Shown here one piece after another: positions 51,467 to 60,479 of a stretch of 64,000 bases of DNA. The first letter of the stretch is position 1. Each line of letters opens with the position of its first letter. Made by a program: the position numbers and the translations under genes. The notes under the pieces were generated by a model. The model was not told where the DNA came from. It made no database searches and saw nothing but the letters and a program-made list of their open reading frames with translations. The stretch is from Marinomonas atlantica (GTDB taxonomy: Bacteria; Pseudomonadota; Gammaproteobacteria; Pseudomonadales; Marinomonadaceae): positions 372,001 to 436,000 of the forward strand of contig NZ_LTAW01000002.1 of NCBI RefSeq assembly GCF_001639725.1. The letters run 5' to 3'.

Positions 51467-52258
51467 TCACGAAATACGAGAGTTTACCACTTCCATCGCT
51501 TTCGCTAATTTAGATTCGGTCTCAGCTGTCCATTCTGCTGAATGTAGGCGAGGCGCTGGGGCAGAAGGAACGGTTTTTCCAGATTTTAGCTGGGCAACTA
51601 CCTCACTGAAAAGAGGGTGCTCACTAAGTTTAACTGGTTTACTAACAGCTACTTGATTCAATTCCATTATGTATCCCCTTGAAACTATTGCCTCATTGAT
51701 GATGTTCATATCATAAATTGTAGGCGATAGATTATTTTGTTTAGTGGTATTACACACAAACTTCACTTCTGGGCTTGTGCAATAATCCGAAAAGGCTGCA
51801 ATTTGAATGGAGGTTTTAGCACATCCACACTCAAATAAGGCTGCCGCTGCAAACTCTCCTCCGCTTCCAGCAGAGAATACTTTTACAATCTGCTCATCTT
51901 GACAATATAGGGCATGACCTAGCCCAAAATCAAATAGAGTTCTACTATCGGCTAGGTCAACTATAGCCAAAGCAACTTGAGGAGTGCCATTCTCGTCGCA
52001 TACCACAGGTGCGCTTGCCATGTCTCTCGAAACTAACCACCACTCTTTCCACTTAGCTATATACAGAGAACTACCTGCAGTCATCAAGACAAAAGTATTT
52101 TGATATGGCGTTAGTTTGTCGAATCCAGTGTCGTCGCAGTAAATCAAGTAGCGCTTTTGGTCTGACAGTATTAATGGAGATTCAGGGTTTCCGCCAACTG
52201 ACCATCGAGTATCCGAAGTTACGATTGAATTAGCATAGTCGCATAAAAGAGTTGTCAT
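51467..52258 (-). CDS. Proteasome/HslV-like Ntn hydrolase, prophage cargo
   Basis: A 263-residue protein. It begins MTTLLCDYANSIVTSDTRWS. Removal of Met would expose Thr1, with Asp15 (TSDTRW) and Lys34 (SDQKRY), the spacing of the HslV/proteasome catalytic Thr1, Asp17 and Lys33. FSAGSGGEFAAAALFECGC at about 128-146 matches the conserved GSGG-x-(Y/F)-A helix start. The last 60 residues are an additional, proline-containing tail. Family members are threonine proteases or amidohydrolases. No HslU-like ATPase is nearby. It is the only gene on this strand between the recombinase and the lysis genes, so it looks like an independently expressed cargo gene. Confidence 0.65.
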   Translation of the reverse strand: MTTLLCDYANSIVTSDTRWSVGGNPESPLILSDQKRYLIYCDDTGFDKLTPYQNTFVLMTAGSSLYIAKWKEWWLVSRDMASAPVVCDENGTPQVALAIVDLADSRTLFDFGLGHALYCQDEQIVKVFSAGSGGEFAAAALFECGCAKTSIQIAAFSDYCTSPEVKFVCNTTKQNNLSPTIYDMNIINEAIVSRGYIMELNQVAVSKPVKLSEHPLFSEVVAQLKSGKTVPSAPAPRLHSAEWTAETESKLAKAMEVVNSRIS

Positions 52259-52528
52259 TTACTTTCCGATGTCGTCCCTGAAATTGGTTGCGAATCCTAC
52301 TTTATTGAGCGTGATGTGTCTATATTTTCCGTCACAGTGCCGTCACGGTATCGCGTTTCGTTATGCGCTTAAAGCCTTTTGCGGCGCGGCTTTGCGCTGT
52401 GTTGTTATAGAGTTCTATTAAGACCATAGAATTCACATATCGCGCGCGCAAGGGTGGAAAAAGGGGAAGTTAGCGGTTACAGTTTGTTCATCCTGTGATT
52501 TTTGTGTTTACGGGAAACAAATCATCAG

Positions 52529-52552
52529 AACCCAGCCAGTGCGCTGGGTTTT
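52529..52552 (+). terminator. Terminator-like hairpin 1 before holin
   Basis: AACCCAGC and GCTGGGTT pair around CAGTGC and are followed by TTGT, a weak T-run. Confidence 0.6.
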
Positions 52553-52652
52553 GTCGTTTTAGAGCGATTTGATTTGGCGTCCTTAATTAAGTCTCACTTT
52601 CCAGGCGGTGAGTAGCTTTGTGGGGCGTCAATTCAAAGTGTTCTTATTTCTG

Positions 52653-52675
52653 GCCTCGCACCCGCGGGGCTTTTT
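52653..52675 (+). terminator. Terminator-like hairpin 2 before holin
   Basis: GCCTCGC and GCGGGGC pair (one G-T) around ACCC and are followed by five T, 25 bases before the holin start. Late transcripts would have to read through it. Confidence 0.65.
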
Positions 52676-52699
52676 CGTTTCTGGACTGGATTGCCAAAC

Positions 52700-52990
52700 A
52701 TGAAGCCGCTACTAGATGACCTGTTACCAATTGCTGCGTTCATCTTGGTGGGCGTGCTGGGAGGTGCTGTGAAGTACCTACGACAAATTAAGCAAAAGAT
52801 TAAAGATTTCTCGATTATTCAATTACTTATCACCGTTATGACGGGCGGTTTCTTGGGGATGCTTACGTATTTCTTGGGGACTGAGATGGGGATGTCTGGG
52901 CCGATGATCGGCTTTATGGCTGGCATGGCTGGCTTGATGGGTGATGAGGCTATCAGCTTCTACACCAATAAATTCAAGGGGATGCCATGA
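52700..52990 (+). CDS. Phage holin
   Basis: About 96 residues from ATG 52700; TTG 52691 is an alternative. Three hydrophobic segments are visible: LLDDLLPIAAFILVGVLGGA, FSIIQLLITVMTGGFLGMLT and a glycine/methionine-rich third (MSGPMIGFMAGMAGLMGDEA). Size, topology and the endolysin directly downstream (four-base overlap) identify it as a holin that opens the inner membrane at lysis. Confidence 0.8.
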   Translation: MKPLLDDLLPIAAFILVGVLGGAVKYLRQIKQKIKDFSIIQLLITVMTGGFLGMLTYFLGTEMGMSGPMIGFMAGMAGLMGDEAISFYTNKFKGMP

Positions 52991-53505
52991 GTATTAGTTA
53001 TCCGCAATTACGCCAATTTGTTGTGCGTCCAGCTTTAGAGCAGCTTGGCTTGTATTCGCTAGCTGCTGATCAGTTGGTTATGGGCACGATCGCTCAAGAG
53101 TCGAATGGCTCTTATTTGAAGCAGATCGGTAAAGGTCCGGCGCTTGGATTGATTCAAATGGAGCCAGCAACTCATAAAGACATCTGGCTCAACTTTCTCA
53201 AGTACAAGCCTGCATTGCGCGATCATCTATTGAGTATGACCAGTGACACTGTTGATCTCGTGTATGACGAGTGTGGCTGGCCGGATCATCAAGCGTTGAT
53301 CTGGAACCTACGCTATGCCATTGCAATGTGTCGAATCTACTACTATCGCAAGCCACAAGCATTGCCGAAAGCCAGTGATATCAAGGCATTAGCGCAGTAT
53401 TGGAAAGATCACTACAACACGGTTCACGGTGCAGGCACGGTGAGCGAGTTCATTCATAATTTCCCGTTTGAGTTGTACGGGTTAGACCAGGAGCAATTCA
53501 AATGA
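52987..53505 (+). CDS. Phage endolysin (lytic transglycosylase-like)
   Basis: A 172-residue protein. GTIAQESNGSYLKQIGKGPA followed by LGLIQMEPATHKDIW has the catalytic glutamate and GxxQ motif of a lysozyme-like/SLT fold. RYAIAMCRIYYYRKPQALPK and YWKDHYNTVHGAGT fit this family of phage peptidoglycan-cleaving enzymes. No signal peptide, so it depends on the holin. Coupled upstream and downstream by ATGA overlaps. Confidence 0.8.
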   Translation: MSISYPQLRQFVVRPALEQLGLYSLAADQLVMGTIAQESNGSYLKQIGKGPALGLIQMEPATHKDIWLNFLKYKPALRDHLLSMTSDTVDLVYDECGWPDHQALIWNLRYAIAMCRIYYYRKPQALPKASDIKALAQYWKDHYNTVHGAGTVSEFIHNFPFELYGLDQEQFK

Positions 53506-53669
53506 GCAAGATTCTACTCGGTACACTCAAGTACATCGTCACCAAAGCGTTCACTGAGAAGGTGCTAACAAAGTTGGTGATCTACATCGCTGAGCATTTG
53601 GCGGCTAAGTCTACGAACAAGCTTGATGACAAGATCGTTGGCGAGCTGAAAGCAGCCTTAGAAGAGTAA
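53502..53669 (+). CDS. 55-aa protein of the lysis cassette
   Basis: A short gene: ATG 53502 overlaps the endolysin stop (ATGA), and it ends at TAA 53669. The 55 residues (MSKILLGTLKYIVTKAFTEK, then VLTKLVIYIAEHLAAKS) form an amphipathic to hydrophobic helix with a charged tail. Small conserved genes of this type follow endolysins in many P2-like phages; the function is unknown. It is not an obvious Rz spanin, since a signal or lipoprotein box is absent. Confidence 0.7.
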   Translation: MSKILLGTLKYIVTKAFTEKVLTKLVIYIAEHLAAKSTNKLDDKIVGELKAALEE

Positions 53670-53752
53670 AAAACACCCTGATTTTAGAGTTTGGGTCCTT
53701 CTGGGGCGTTAGAAAGCGGATGGGTCCCGACATCGCCATTCCCGCGACGTTG

Positions 53753-53912
53753 AGAAAGGAAGAATCTAGTCCTTTCTTCTTTTCCGGTTAGAAAGGAACC
53801 GTCCTCGCAATCCGTTGATTTTTCTGGTGCTGAGCCATTTTCGTGAGAAAGGAAGTGGCTTGTCTGATGTGGGAAAGTGCTTCCTTTCTATCTGTGTAGT
53901 TAGTTCCTTTCT
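53753..53912. repeat. Six AGAAAGGA repeats before the small terminase
   Basis: AGAAAGGAA or its shorter form AGAAAGGA occurs in forward orientation at 53753-53761, 53790-53798 and 53846-53854. The complement occurs at 53770-53777, 53881-53889 and 53904-53912. That is three in each direction within 160 bases. AGAAAGCGGA at 53711 is a related word. The 255-base gap has no gene and ends 12 bases before terS, where lambda-type phages have their cos/cosB packaging site recognised by gpNu1. These are therefore candidate terminase-binding sites. Confidence 0.7.
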
Positions 53913-53924
53913 TAGAGGTCGATT

Positions 53925-54494
53925 ATGGCGTTGGTAAACAAAAAAGAGTTTGCCGCGATTGTTGGCTATTCAGAACGCTGGATCGGTGAGTTTGTGAAGG
54001 AAGGAATGCCCACTGAGAGTGGTGGCGGAAAAGGTAAAGCTCTTAAAATTGATACCGCGAAGGCGGTCAAGTGGATCATCGAACGTGAGGTAAGACTTCA
54101 GGTCGGTGAGATTGACCCCAACGCACCCAAAGCTGGCACAAAAGACAGTGAGGATTTGTTACTCACCAAGGCCAAGCGACGCAAAGCAGACGTGGAAGCG
54201 GCCAAAGCTGAAATGTCAGTCATTGATATCCAAGATGCAGCGCAGTTCCTATTTGAGATTAGCACCCTGTTTGGGCATGAGTGTGATGGACTGGGCGCTC
54301 GATTAGCTCCTGAGGTTGCACCTGTTGATGAACCAGCCAAGTGTAAGCACATCATCGACACCGAAACCCGACGGGTTCGAGCTGCCACCGCTGACAGGCT
54401 CCGAGAGTTTGTTTCTGAGTATCGTGCTCGACGCGGCGAACATGGTTCAAGCACCGCCGATGAGGACGCCAGCGGATTGGGCGACGAGTCATAG
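53925..54494 (+). CDS. terS: Terminase small subunit (Nu1-like)
   Basis: A 189-residue protein. The N-terminal winged helix (VNKKEFAAIVGYSERWIGEF, then VKEGMPTESGGGKGKALKID) resembles lambda gpNu1, which binds the packaging site. The middle (LLLTKAKRRKADVEAAKAEM) is the typical helix connecting to the large subunit-binding part. A ribosome site AGAGG precedes ATG. It overlaps the large terminase gene. Confidence 0.85.
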   Translation: MALVNKKEFAAIVGYSERWIGEFVKEGMPTESGGGKGKALKIDTAKAVKWIIEREVRLQVGEIDPNAPKAGTKDSEDLLLTKAKRRKADVEAAKAEMSVIDIQDAAQFLFEISTLFGHECDGLGARLAPEVAPVDEPAKCKHIIDTETRRVRAATADRLREFVSEYRARRGEHGSSTADEDASGLGDES

Positions 54495-56412
54495 ACGCAT
54501 GCCGCCTGGTTCTCCAATACCGGGCAATTTCAGTACATTAAGAACGCCATACATGATTCCGGTCTGTATTGCGTTCACAGAACCTAGTTTTAGCAAGATC
54601 ACTTTTGTGATGGGAACGCAGATGGGTAAGTCTGCTACCATGCAAAACGTGATTGGTTGGAAGCTTGACGATCATCCTGCTCCGGTTATCTACGTTGGAC
54701 CAACTGAGTCCAACATAAATAACGTGGTAGAACCGAAGGTCGTTGAGATGTTCCAGCAGTGTGACAGCTTATGGCGTAAGTTCGACCAGAAAAGCCCAAA
54801 GCACAAAAAGCGCGTTGCAGGTGTATCGCTTCGTTTTGCTTGGGCTGGATCTGCAACCGAGATGGCGTCTGACTCAGCCGTCTTAACTTTGGTGGACGAA
54901 TTAGATCGCCCCGATGAAAACTCAACGGGCGAGGGTACACTTGCCGAAGTGGCAGAGGCGCGTGGTGATGCTTACACCGACTCAAAGCTAGGCTTAACTT
55001 CAACACCGACACATGGCTCGGTGTCTACCTACATTCATCCAGATACAGGTTTGGAGCATTGGGCGGTTGCGCTCAAAGGTAAAATCAGCTCACCGATCTG
55101 GTTGCAATGGCAAAAAGGCACAAAGCATGAGTGGGCGGTACCATGCCCGCACTGCAACGAATATTTTATCCCGCGTAGCCATCTACTTTGGTGGCCTGGC
55201 AAAGACTCTAATGAAGAGTGTTCGCCTGTAACCGCGTCAAAAGAAGCAAAACTGATTTGCTTTCACTGTGGATCGGCCATTGATGATGGCGACCGTCCAC
55301 GAATGAACGCGAAAGGTATTGCGATCGCACCTGGTCAATCAGCCAAGCTTGCTGATGATCAGGCTATCTTGACCCAAGACGGTGAAGAGTTCGCCATTCC
55401 ATTTCACAGCTATGTGATCCCCAGCGAGCAAAACAACCACTTTTCTATTTGGGTAAGCGGTCTTTGTAGCTTCTCTGGTAAGAAAAGCTATGGCTATCTC
55501 GCTCGTAAATTGGTTGAGGCCAAAGAATCCGGCAATCCTGACGATCTGCTTTCTGTTTACAACACTGGCTTTGGTGAAGTGTTCGCCATGGTTGGCGATG
55601 TTCCAGAATGGGAAGAGGTGTTTGCACTGCGTAGTGAGTACGCTGCGGGTGATGTTCCGGAGGGTGTTCATACACTTATCGCCACCGTGGACGTACAAAA
55701 GAACCGATTGGTTTATGTTGTGCGCGGCTGGATGGATGGCCTGTCTTCTCGCCTAATTGAATTTGGCGAATTGTGGGGTGACACCGACAAGCCAGAAGTC
55801 TGGCAAGAGCTAGACGAACTCATGGAGCAAGAGTGGAACGGCCTAAGCATCAAAATGATTGGCGTGGATGCTGGTTACCGTGATGAAGAAGTTTATGCGT
55901 GGGTGCGTAAATACAAGACTCGTGCTCGTGCGCTGATGGGTCTACAAAAGATGGATAAGCCATTCGGCATGGTTCGAGTGGAAGTCGATAAAAACGGTAA
56001 AGTCCGCAAGCGCGGTGATAAGCGTTGGAACTTCAACACCACCACTGCTAAGGCATGGGTTCATAGCCGTGTGCGCTGGGAACGCGAGACAGTGGGTGAT
56101 TGGTTGCTACCTAGCAACGTAACGCCCGACTACTGTAAGCAGATCGTTGCCGAAGAGTTTGACGAAAACAAAGGTGTGTACCAGCGCATCAGTAAAAACA
56201 ACCACTTCCTTGACTGTGAGGGGATGAACTTTATGGTCGCAAAAATGCTCAAGCTAGACCGAAAAGGAAAGGCGCAACAAGAAAGCGACCAAGAACAGTC
56301 AGAGGATCCAGAAGTGCAGGAAGAGGATCAGGAAGAAGAACCAAAATTAGTAAAGCGCAAACGTAAAAAGCGGATAGCGCGTAAATCGGGGAACTTTGCG
56401 AAGTCATGGTAA
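54424..56412 (+). CDS. terL: Terminase large subunit (GpA family)
   Basis: About 663 residues. The start is uncertain: the frame is open from 54316, but the 170-base overlap with terS makes GTG 54424 (preceded by TGAG) or ATG 54442 more likely. TPADWATSHRRMPPGSPIPG is the GpA N-terminal signature, VMGTQMGKSATMQNVIGW the Walker A region and LTLVDELDRPDE the Walker B region. CPHCNEYFIP and CFHCGSAIDD form a zinc site. The nuclease part has TVDVQKNRLVYVVRGW and MIGVDAGYRDEEVYAWV. It packages DNA into the prohead and cuts it. The tail is acidic then lysine-rich. Confidence 0.9.
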   Translation: MLDAANMVQAPPMRTPADWATSHRRMPPGSPIPGNFSTLRTPYMIPVCIAFTEPSFSKITFVMGTQMGKSATMQNVIGWKLDDHPAPVIYVGPTESNINNVVEPKVVEMFQQCDSLWRKFDQKSPKHKKRVAGVSLRFAWAGSATEMASDSAVLTLVDELDRPDENSTGEGTLAEVAEARGDAYTDSKLGLTSTPTHGSVSTYIHPDTGLEHWAVALKGKISSPIWLQWQKGTKHEWAVPCPHCNEYFIPRSHLLWWPGKDSNEECSPVTASKEAKLICFHCGSAIDDGDRPRMNAKGIAIAPGQSAKLADDQAILTQDGEEFAIPFHSYVIPSEQNNHFSIWVSGLCSFSGKKSYGYLARKLVEAKESGNPDDLLSVYNTGFGEVFAMVGDVPEWEEVFALRSEYAAGDVPEGVHTLIATVDVQKNRLVYVVRGWMDGLSSRLIEFGELWGDTDKPEVWQELDELMEQEWNGLSIKMIGVDAGYRDEEVYAWVRKYKTRARALMGLQKMDKPFGMVRVEVDKNGKVRKRGDKRWNFNTTTAKAWVHSRVRWERETVGDWLLPSNVTPDYCKQIVAEEFDENKGVYQRISKNNHFLDCEGMNFMVAKMLKLDRKGKAQQESDQEQSEDPEVQEEDQEEEPKLVKRKRKKRIARKSGNFAKSW

Positions 56413-56933
56413 TACCAAAAGAACTAACAGCGGGACTATCGGTGTCGTTTGTATTGTCTTTGCAAGATTTTCCAGCAAGCCAATGCGTAGCGACTTTGCA
56501 TTTACGCAACCAGAACGGTGCGATCGATATCACATCAAGCGCAGTGGATGATGATTATCTATTCTCAGTGGCTCCATCAGTAACAACTGAGTGGGCGGCA
56601 GGGGAATATACTGCGGTACTACGTGTAAACAAAGATGATGATGTCCATCAGCCCTGGCATGGCTTTATCGCCATTAACCCAGATGTCGCGGCGCTTGCTG
56701 TGCTGGATGATCGATCTAACAACGAACGAATGCTCGAAGCGGTGCAGGCCACCCTTGAGCGTCGTGCCAGTTCTGATCAGCTAAAGCTAGCCTTTAATGG
56801 GCGAAGCCTAGAAAAAACACCGCTCAGCGAATTGATGCAACTCGAACAAATGTATCAGCGCCGAGTCATGATTGAGCGGCGCAAGAAGGCGAAACAATCT
56901 CTATTCAAAGTTAGTAAGGTGAGGATGCGATGA
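56406..56933 (+). CDS. Phage head-tail connector-like protein
   Basis: A 175-residue protein. The first 100 residues are beta-rich (LTAGLSVSFVLSLQDFPASQ and EWAAGEYTAVLRVNKDDDVH). The last 70 (LEAVQATLERRASSDQLKLA, then SLEKTPLSELMQLEQMYQRR) resemble the gpW family that joins head and tail, and gpW commonly lies between terminase and portal in lambda-like phages. A two-part protein of this kind is inferred, not proven. It overlaps terL by seven bases and the portal gene by four. Confidence 0.6.
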   Translation: MVIPKELTAGLSVSFVLSLQDFPASQCVATLHLRNQNGAIDITSSAVDDDYLFSVAPSVTTEWAAGEYTAVLRVNKDDDVHQPWHGFIAINPDVAALAVLDDRSNNERMLEAVQATLERRASSDQLKLAFNGRSLEKTPLSELMQLEQMYQRRVMIERRKKAKQSLFKVSKVRMR

Positions 56934-58474
56934 GTTGGAATCCATTTAAACGCTCCAAGCCGCCACAGCCCGAAAGCGGTAAAAAGAGCCGCCGATCGCC
57001 ACTGTTTAAATTGAAAAGTACACAATCTCGTGGGCTTTTTAGTGCCAGCGAGTATGACCACAACAACAGCGGGTGGGATGCCACAGCGGTTCCAGTTGGT
57101 CAGGTGATCGATCGCAAGCTACTTTCATTGGTTGCTCGCTCTCGAGAGCAAGTTTCTAACAATGACTACGCCCGCGGATTTGTCCGTGAAGTACGAAAGA
57201 ACGTCTGGGGTTCAAAAGGTATCCAGTTGCAGGTTCGCGGCAAAGATCCTTCTGGTTCACTGGATGCGGTTGCGAATGAAGCAATCGAGCGAGCGTATAA
57301 AAAATGGTGTCGTCGTCAAAATTGCTCAGTTGATGGGCGTCTTGATTATGTTCGCCTTGGTCGAGTTGCCATAAATATGGCGGTTGGTTCCGGTGAAGCC
57401 TTTATCCGAATAGTAGAAGGTGACGCGGCTGGCCCATGGGGGTTTTCGTTACAGGTTATTGATTCGCTACGTGTTCCAGTGGGTGTTAATGATACGCGCC
57501 TGCGCAACGGAAACGTGATTCGTCATGGCATTGAAATGACGCCTTATGGTCGTCCGGTTTCGTATTTGGTTGAAACCAAAGCCGGTGTATTAGCGGACCC
57601 ATTTAAGCATAACGGCAAAGAGTTTGAGCGAGTCCCAGCTGAGGACATGCTGCATATTTACGATATGGAGCAGGCTGAACAGTTCCGTGGCTTGCCATGG
57701 ACGCACAGCTCACTGACCCGCATGAAAAACGTTGCGGGTTTCGAGGAAGCCTCGGTGGTCAATGCTCGTGCGGGTGCCAGCAAAACCATGGTGCTTAAAG
57801 CTGACCCTGATGTGTATGAAGCGGATGAAGATGAAGAGGAGCCAGAATTTGATTTGGAACCTAACTCAGTGGTGGTGTTACCGCCTGGCTATGAGCCAGT
57901 TGATTACTCCCCTGACTTTCCATCGGCTGAGACAGCGTCTTTCATAAAATCGCAATTACGCGGAACGGCTTCTGGCTGGGGTGTGGCTTATAACTCTATA
58001 GCCAATGACTTGGAAGGTGTGAACTTCAGTTCCATTCGCCAAGGCAAGCTTGATGAACGTGACGGCTGGAAAGATCTACAAGAATGGTTCATTGAAGCCT
58101 TTTGCCGCCCAATCTACGAGCGTTGGCTCGAACACTCTCTATTGTCAGGCAAGATCGTGTTGCCAACAGGCAATGCACTGAATGCAAGCCGTTATGAAAA
58201 GTTCCTTGATGTTGAGTGGCAACCACGCCGCTGGGAGTGGGTAGACCCTCTCAAAGAGGAAAAAGCGATCTCTGAAGCGCAATCGAATGGCCGCAAGTCT
58301 CCAAGCGAGGCGATCCGCGAGTCAGGCCGCGACCCAGATGCGGTTTGGCAGGCTTATGCGGATGATATTGCCGCGATGCGAGCTAAGGGGATTCCTGACA
58401 ATTTTATCTTTCGGATTCTAGGGCTATCAGCCATAGCGCCTAGCGATGGAGAAGAAGATGGCCAAGAAGAATAA
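56930..58474 (+). CDS. Portal protein (lambda gpB family)
   Basis: A 514-residue portal protein. YDHNNSGWDATAVPVGQVID, SREQVSNNDYARGFVREVRK and NMAVGSGEAFIRIVEGDAAG are characteristic of the lambda-type family, as is LRGTASGWGVAYNSIANDLE followed by NFSSIRQGKLDERDGWKDLQ. Twelve copies should form the DNA channel at the capsid vertex. The C-terminus overlaps the capsid gene by 17 bases. Confidence 0.93.
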   Translation: MSWNPFKRSKPPQPESGKKSRRSPLFKLKSTQSRGLFSASEYDHNNSGWDATAVPVGQVIDRKLLSLVARSREQVSNNDYARGFVREVRKNVWGSKGIQLQVRGKDPSGSLDAVANEAIERAYKKWCRRQNCSVDGRLDYVRLGRVAINMAVGSGEAFIRIVEGDAAGPWGFSLQVIDSLRVPVGVNDTRLRNGNVIRHGIEMTPYGRPVSYLVETKAGVLADPFKHNGKEFERVPAEDMLHIYDMEQAEQFRGLPWTHSSLTRMKNVAGFEEASVVNARAGASKTMVLKADPDVYEADEDEEEPEFDLEPNSVVVLPPGYEPVDYSPDFPSAETASFIKSQLRGTASGWGVAYNSIANDLEGVNFSSIRQGKLDERDGWKDLQEWFIEAFCRPIYERWLEHSLLSGKIVLPTGNALNASRYEKFLDVEWQPRRWEWVDPLKEEKAISEAQSNGRKSPSEAIRESGRDPDAVWQAYADDIAAMRAKGIPDNFIFRILGLSAIAPSDGEEDGQEE

Positions 58475-60407
58475 AGGCTCACTGCAAGAGGTCTTGCGTG
58501 ATGCCCAAGCTCAGCCACAGTACCGAAGTTTTAAAGTCGGTACCGTAGATGAAGAGGCTCGGACGGTCGAGCTGTCTTTCTCAAGTGAATACCCAGTCGA
58601 ACGTTGGTTTGGCATGGAGATCCTAAGTCACAAGTCCGGTGCAGTGCGCATGACTCGCTTTGAGTCCAATGCTTCTGCTCTGGTTAACCATGACTGGGAT
58701 GATTTAGTGGGTGTGATCGAATCAGCCCGCATTGAAGGGGGTAAAGGAAAAGCGATTGTTCGCTTTGGTACCAGTGAGCGCGCTGAAGAAATTTGGCAAG
58801 ACGTTAAGTCTGGTATCCGCACACACATTTCAGTGGGTTACATCGTTCACGCCATGGAGTTGGAAAGTGAGCGTGATGACGTGCGCACTTATCGAATTAC
58901 TGACTGGGAGCCGTTTGAAATCTCCTTTGTCACAGTGCCTGCAGATCCATCTGTGGGTGTCGGTCGTGGCATGGTCCATGACCAGTATGAAAAACAACTG
59001 CGTGAAATTGGCGTGCTCAATGCCGCAGAACCAGAAACCGAAAACCGGAGCAATCCTACTATGAATGAAAAAGTTTTACGTGATGCGAGCGGCCGTTTGG
59101 TGCGAGCAAAAGTCGATGACAAAGGCGCAATTGTTGAAGTCTTGGAAGTGCTAGAAGAATCTAGCGAAGAGCGTTCAGCAGGCCAAGAACAAGAGCAACA
59201 GCGTGTACGTGAGCTGCTTGATTTAGCAGAGCAATACGGCCACCGTGGCGTCAGCGTACATCCTTTCCTTCGTGACAAATCTAAAAACGCTGCGGATTAT
59301 CAGCGTGCTTTGCTGGATGCTGGCAAAGAAAATGGCGGTGGTGCTGGCAAGCGCTCTGCAACACCGACGGCAGCAGACTCACCAGATATCGGCATGAGCG
59401 AAAGCGAAGTTCGTAACTACTCGTTTTTGAATGTGTTGCGTTACTTGGCGAACCCAAACAACGAGCGTTACCGTCGTGAAGCAGCATTTGAGCTTGAAGC
59501 GTCAGAAACCGCCGCAGGCAAGATGAAGCGTGAAGCGCAGGGCATTATCGTTCCTAACGATGTATTGCGTGCGGCGCCGATCGCAACCACTGGCACTGGC
59601 GGTGGCTTGATCGATACGACTTTGGCGTCTGGTTCATTCATTGACATGCTGTACAACAAGTCAGCGGTGATGAACTACGCCACTACCTTGACTGGCTTGG
59701 TGGGCGATCTATCGATCCCAACTCAAGAAGGCGGTGCGACTGGTTACTGGCTAGGTGAAGACGTTGATGCAACGCTTAGCGATCTAACATTTGGCGAGCG
59801 TTCATTGCAGAACCGTACTTGTGCGGCCATGGTTGAAATGACTCGTAAGATGCTTCAGCAGTCATCGACTGACGTTGAAATGCTGGCGCGTCGTGACATT
59901 GCCACAGCGCTGGCATTGACGATCGATAAAGCAGCGCTTTACGGTGCTGGCGGCGATCAGCCAACAGGTTTGGCGAACATCACTGGTGTGAACGGTGTTG
60001 ATTTTGCGGCGGTTAACCCGACGTACAACGAAGTTGTGCAAATGGAAACCGAGATCATGTCTGATAACGCAGACGTGGGCTCAATGGCGTACATGATGAA
60101 CGCGGCTGGCCGTGGTCACCTAAAAACAACTCAGAAGTTTACTGGTACGAACGGTAACCCGATTTGGGAAGGCGGCAACACCGTCAACGGTTACGGTACC
60201 AACATTTCTAACCAGATCACGACGGGTGATTACTGGTTTGGTGTTTGGTCTGAGCTTCTTATTGGTTTGTGGGGCGGCTTGGATCTTACGATCGACCCTT
60301 ACACTCACTCAAGCAAAGGCCGCTTGCGTGTGGTTGCTTTCCAAGATGCTGATGTGGCGGTGCGTCATGCAGCGGCATTCTGTCTTGGTAAAAAGCCAGT
60401 AGCCTAA
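58458..60407 (+). CDS. Fused prohead protease and HK97-fold major capsid protein
   Basis: About 649 residues from ATG 58458, with GGAGAAGAAG directly upstream; ATG 58446 would cover that site. Residues 20-180 are an HK97-type S78 protease: NASALVNHDWDDLVGVIESA (His) and HISVGYIVHAMELE, WEPFEISFVTVPADPSVGVG (Ser). A charged linker and scaffold-like region rich in Glu/Gln follow. From about residue 315 the capsid fold starts, with TGTGGGLIDTTLASGSFIDM, LSIPTQEGGATGYWLGEDVD and IDKAALYGAGGDQPTGLANI. Self-cleavage between the parts is expected. Such fusions are known in several phages. Confidence 0.9.
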   Translation: MAKKNKGSLQEVLRDAQAQPQYRSFKVGTVDEEARTVELSFSSEYPVERWFGMEILSHKSGAVRMTRFESNASALVNHDWDDLVGVIESARIEGGKGKAIVRFGTSERAEEIWQDVKSGIRTHISVGYIVHAMELESERDDVRTYRITDWEPFEISFVTVPADPSVGVGRGMVHDQYEKQLREIGVLNAAEPETENRSNPTMNEKVLRDASGRLVRAKVDDKGAIVEVLEVLEESSEERSAGQEQEQQRVRELLDLAEQYGHRGVSVHPFLRDKSKNAADYQRALLDAGKENGGGAGKRSATPTAADSPDIGMSESEVRNYSFLNVLRYLANPNNERYRREAAFELEASETAAGKMKREAQGIIVPNDVLRAAPIATTGTGGGLIDTTLASGSFIDMLYNKSAVMNYATTLTGLVGDLSIPTQEGGATGYWLGEDVDATLSDLTFGERSLQNRTCAAMVEMTRKMLQQSSTDVEMLARRDIATALALTIDKAALYGAGGDQPTGLANITGVNGVDFAAVNPTYNEVVQMETEIMSDNADVGSMAYMMNAAGRGHLKTTQKFTGTNGNPIWEGGNTVNGYGTNISNQITTGDYWFGVWSELLIGLWGGLDLTIDPYTHSSKGRLRVVAFQDADVAVRHAAAFCLGKKPVA

Positions 60408-60437
60408 CCCGTTAACCTAAACTCACCCTAGCAAAAG

Positions 60438-60458
60438 AGCCGCATACAGCGGCTTTTT
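60438..60458 (+). terminator. Terminator inside the late operon
   Basis: AGCCGC and GCGGCT pair around ATACA, followed by five T, 30 bases after the capsid stop. It may lower expression of the downstream tail genes relative to capsid. Confidence 0.75.
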
Positions 60459-60479
60459 GCGTTTCTGGAGAAACAAACC

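Larger units (their letters stand above)
52259..52699. other. 441-base gap upstream of the lysis genes
   Basis: It separates the cargo gene from the late operon. Contents seen: TTCTAT/ATAGAA arms around 52410-52432, and two terminator-like hairpins (separate entries). A late promoter or antitermination site is expected here but no consensus was recognised. Confidence 0.5.
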
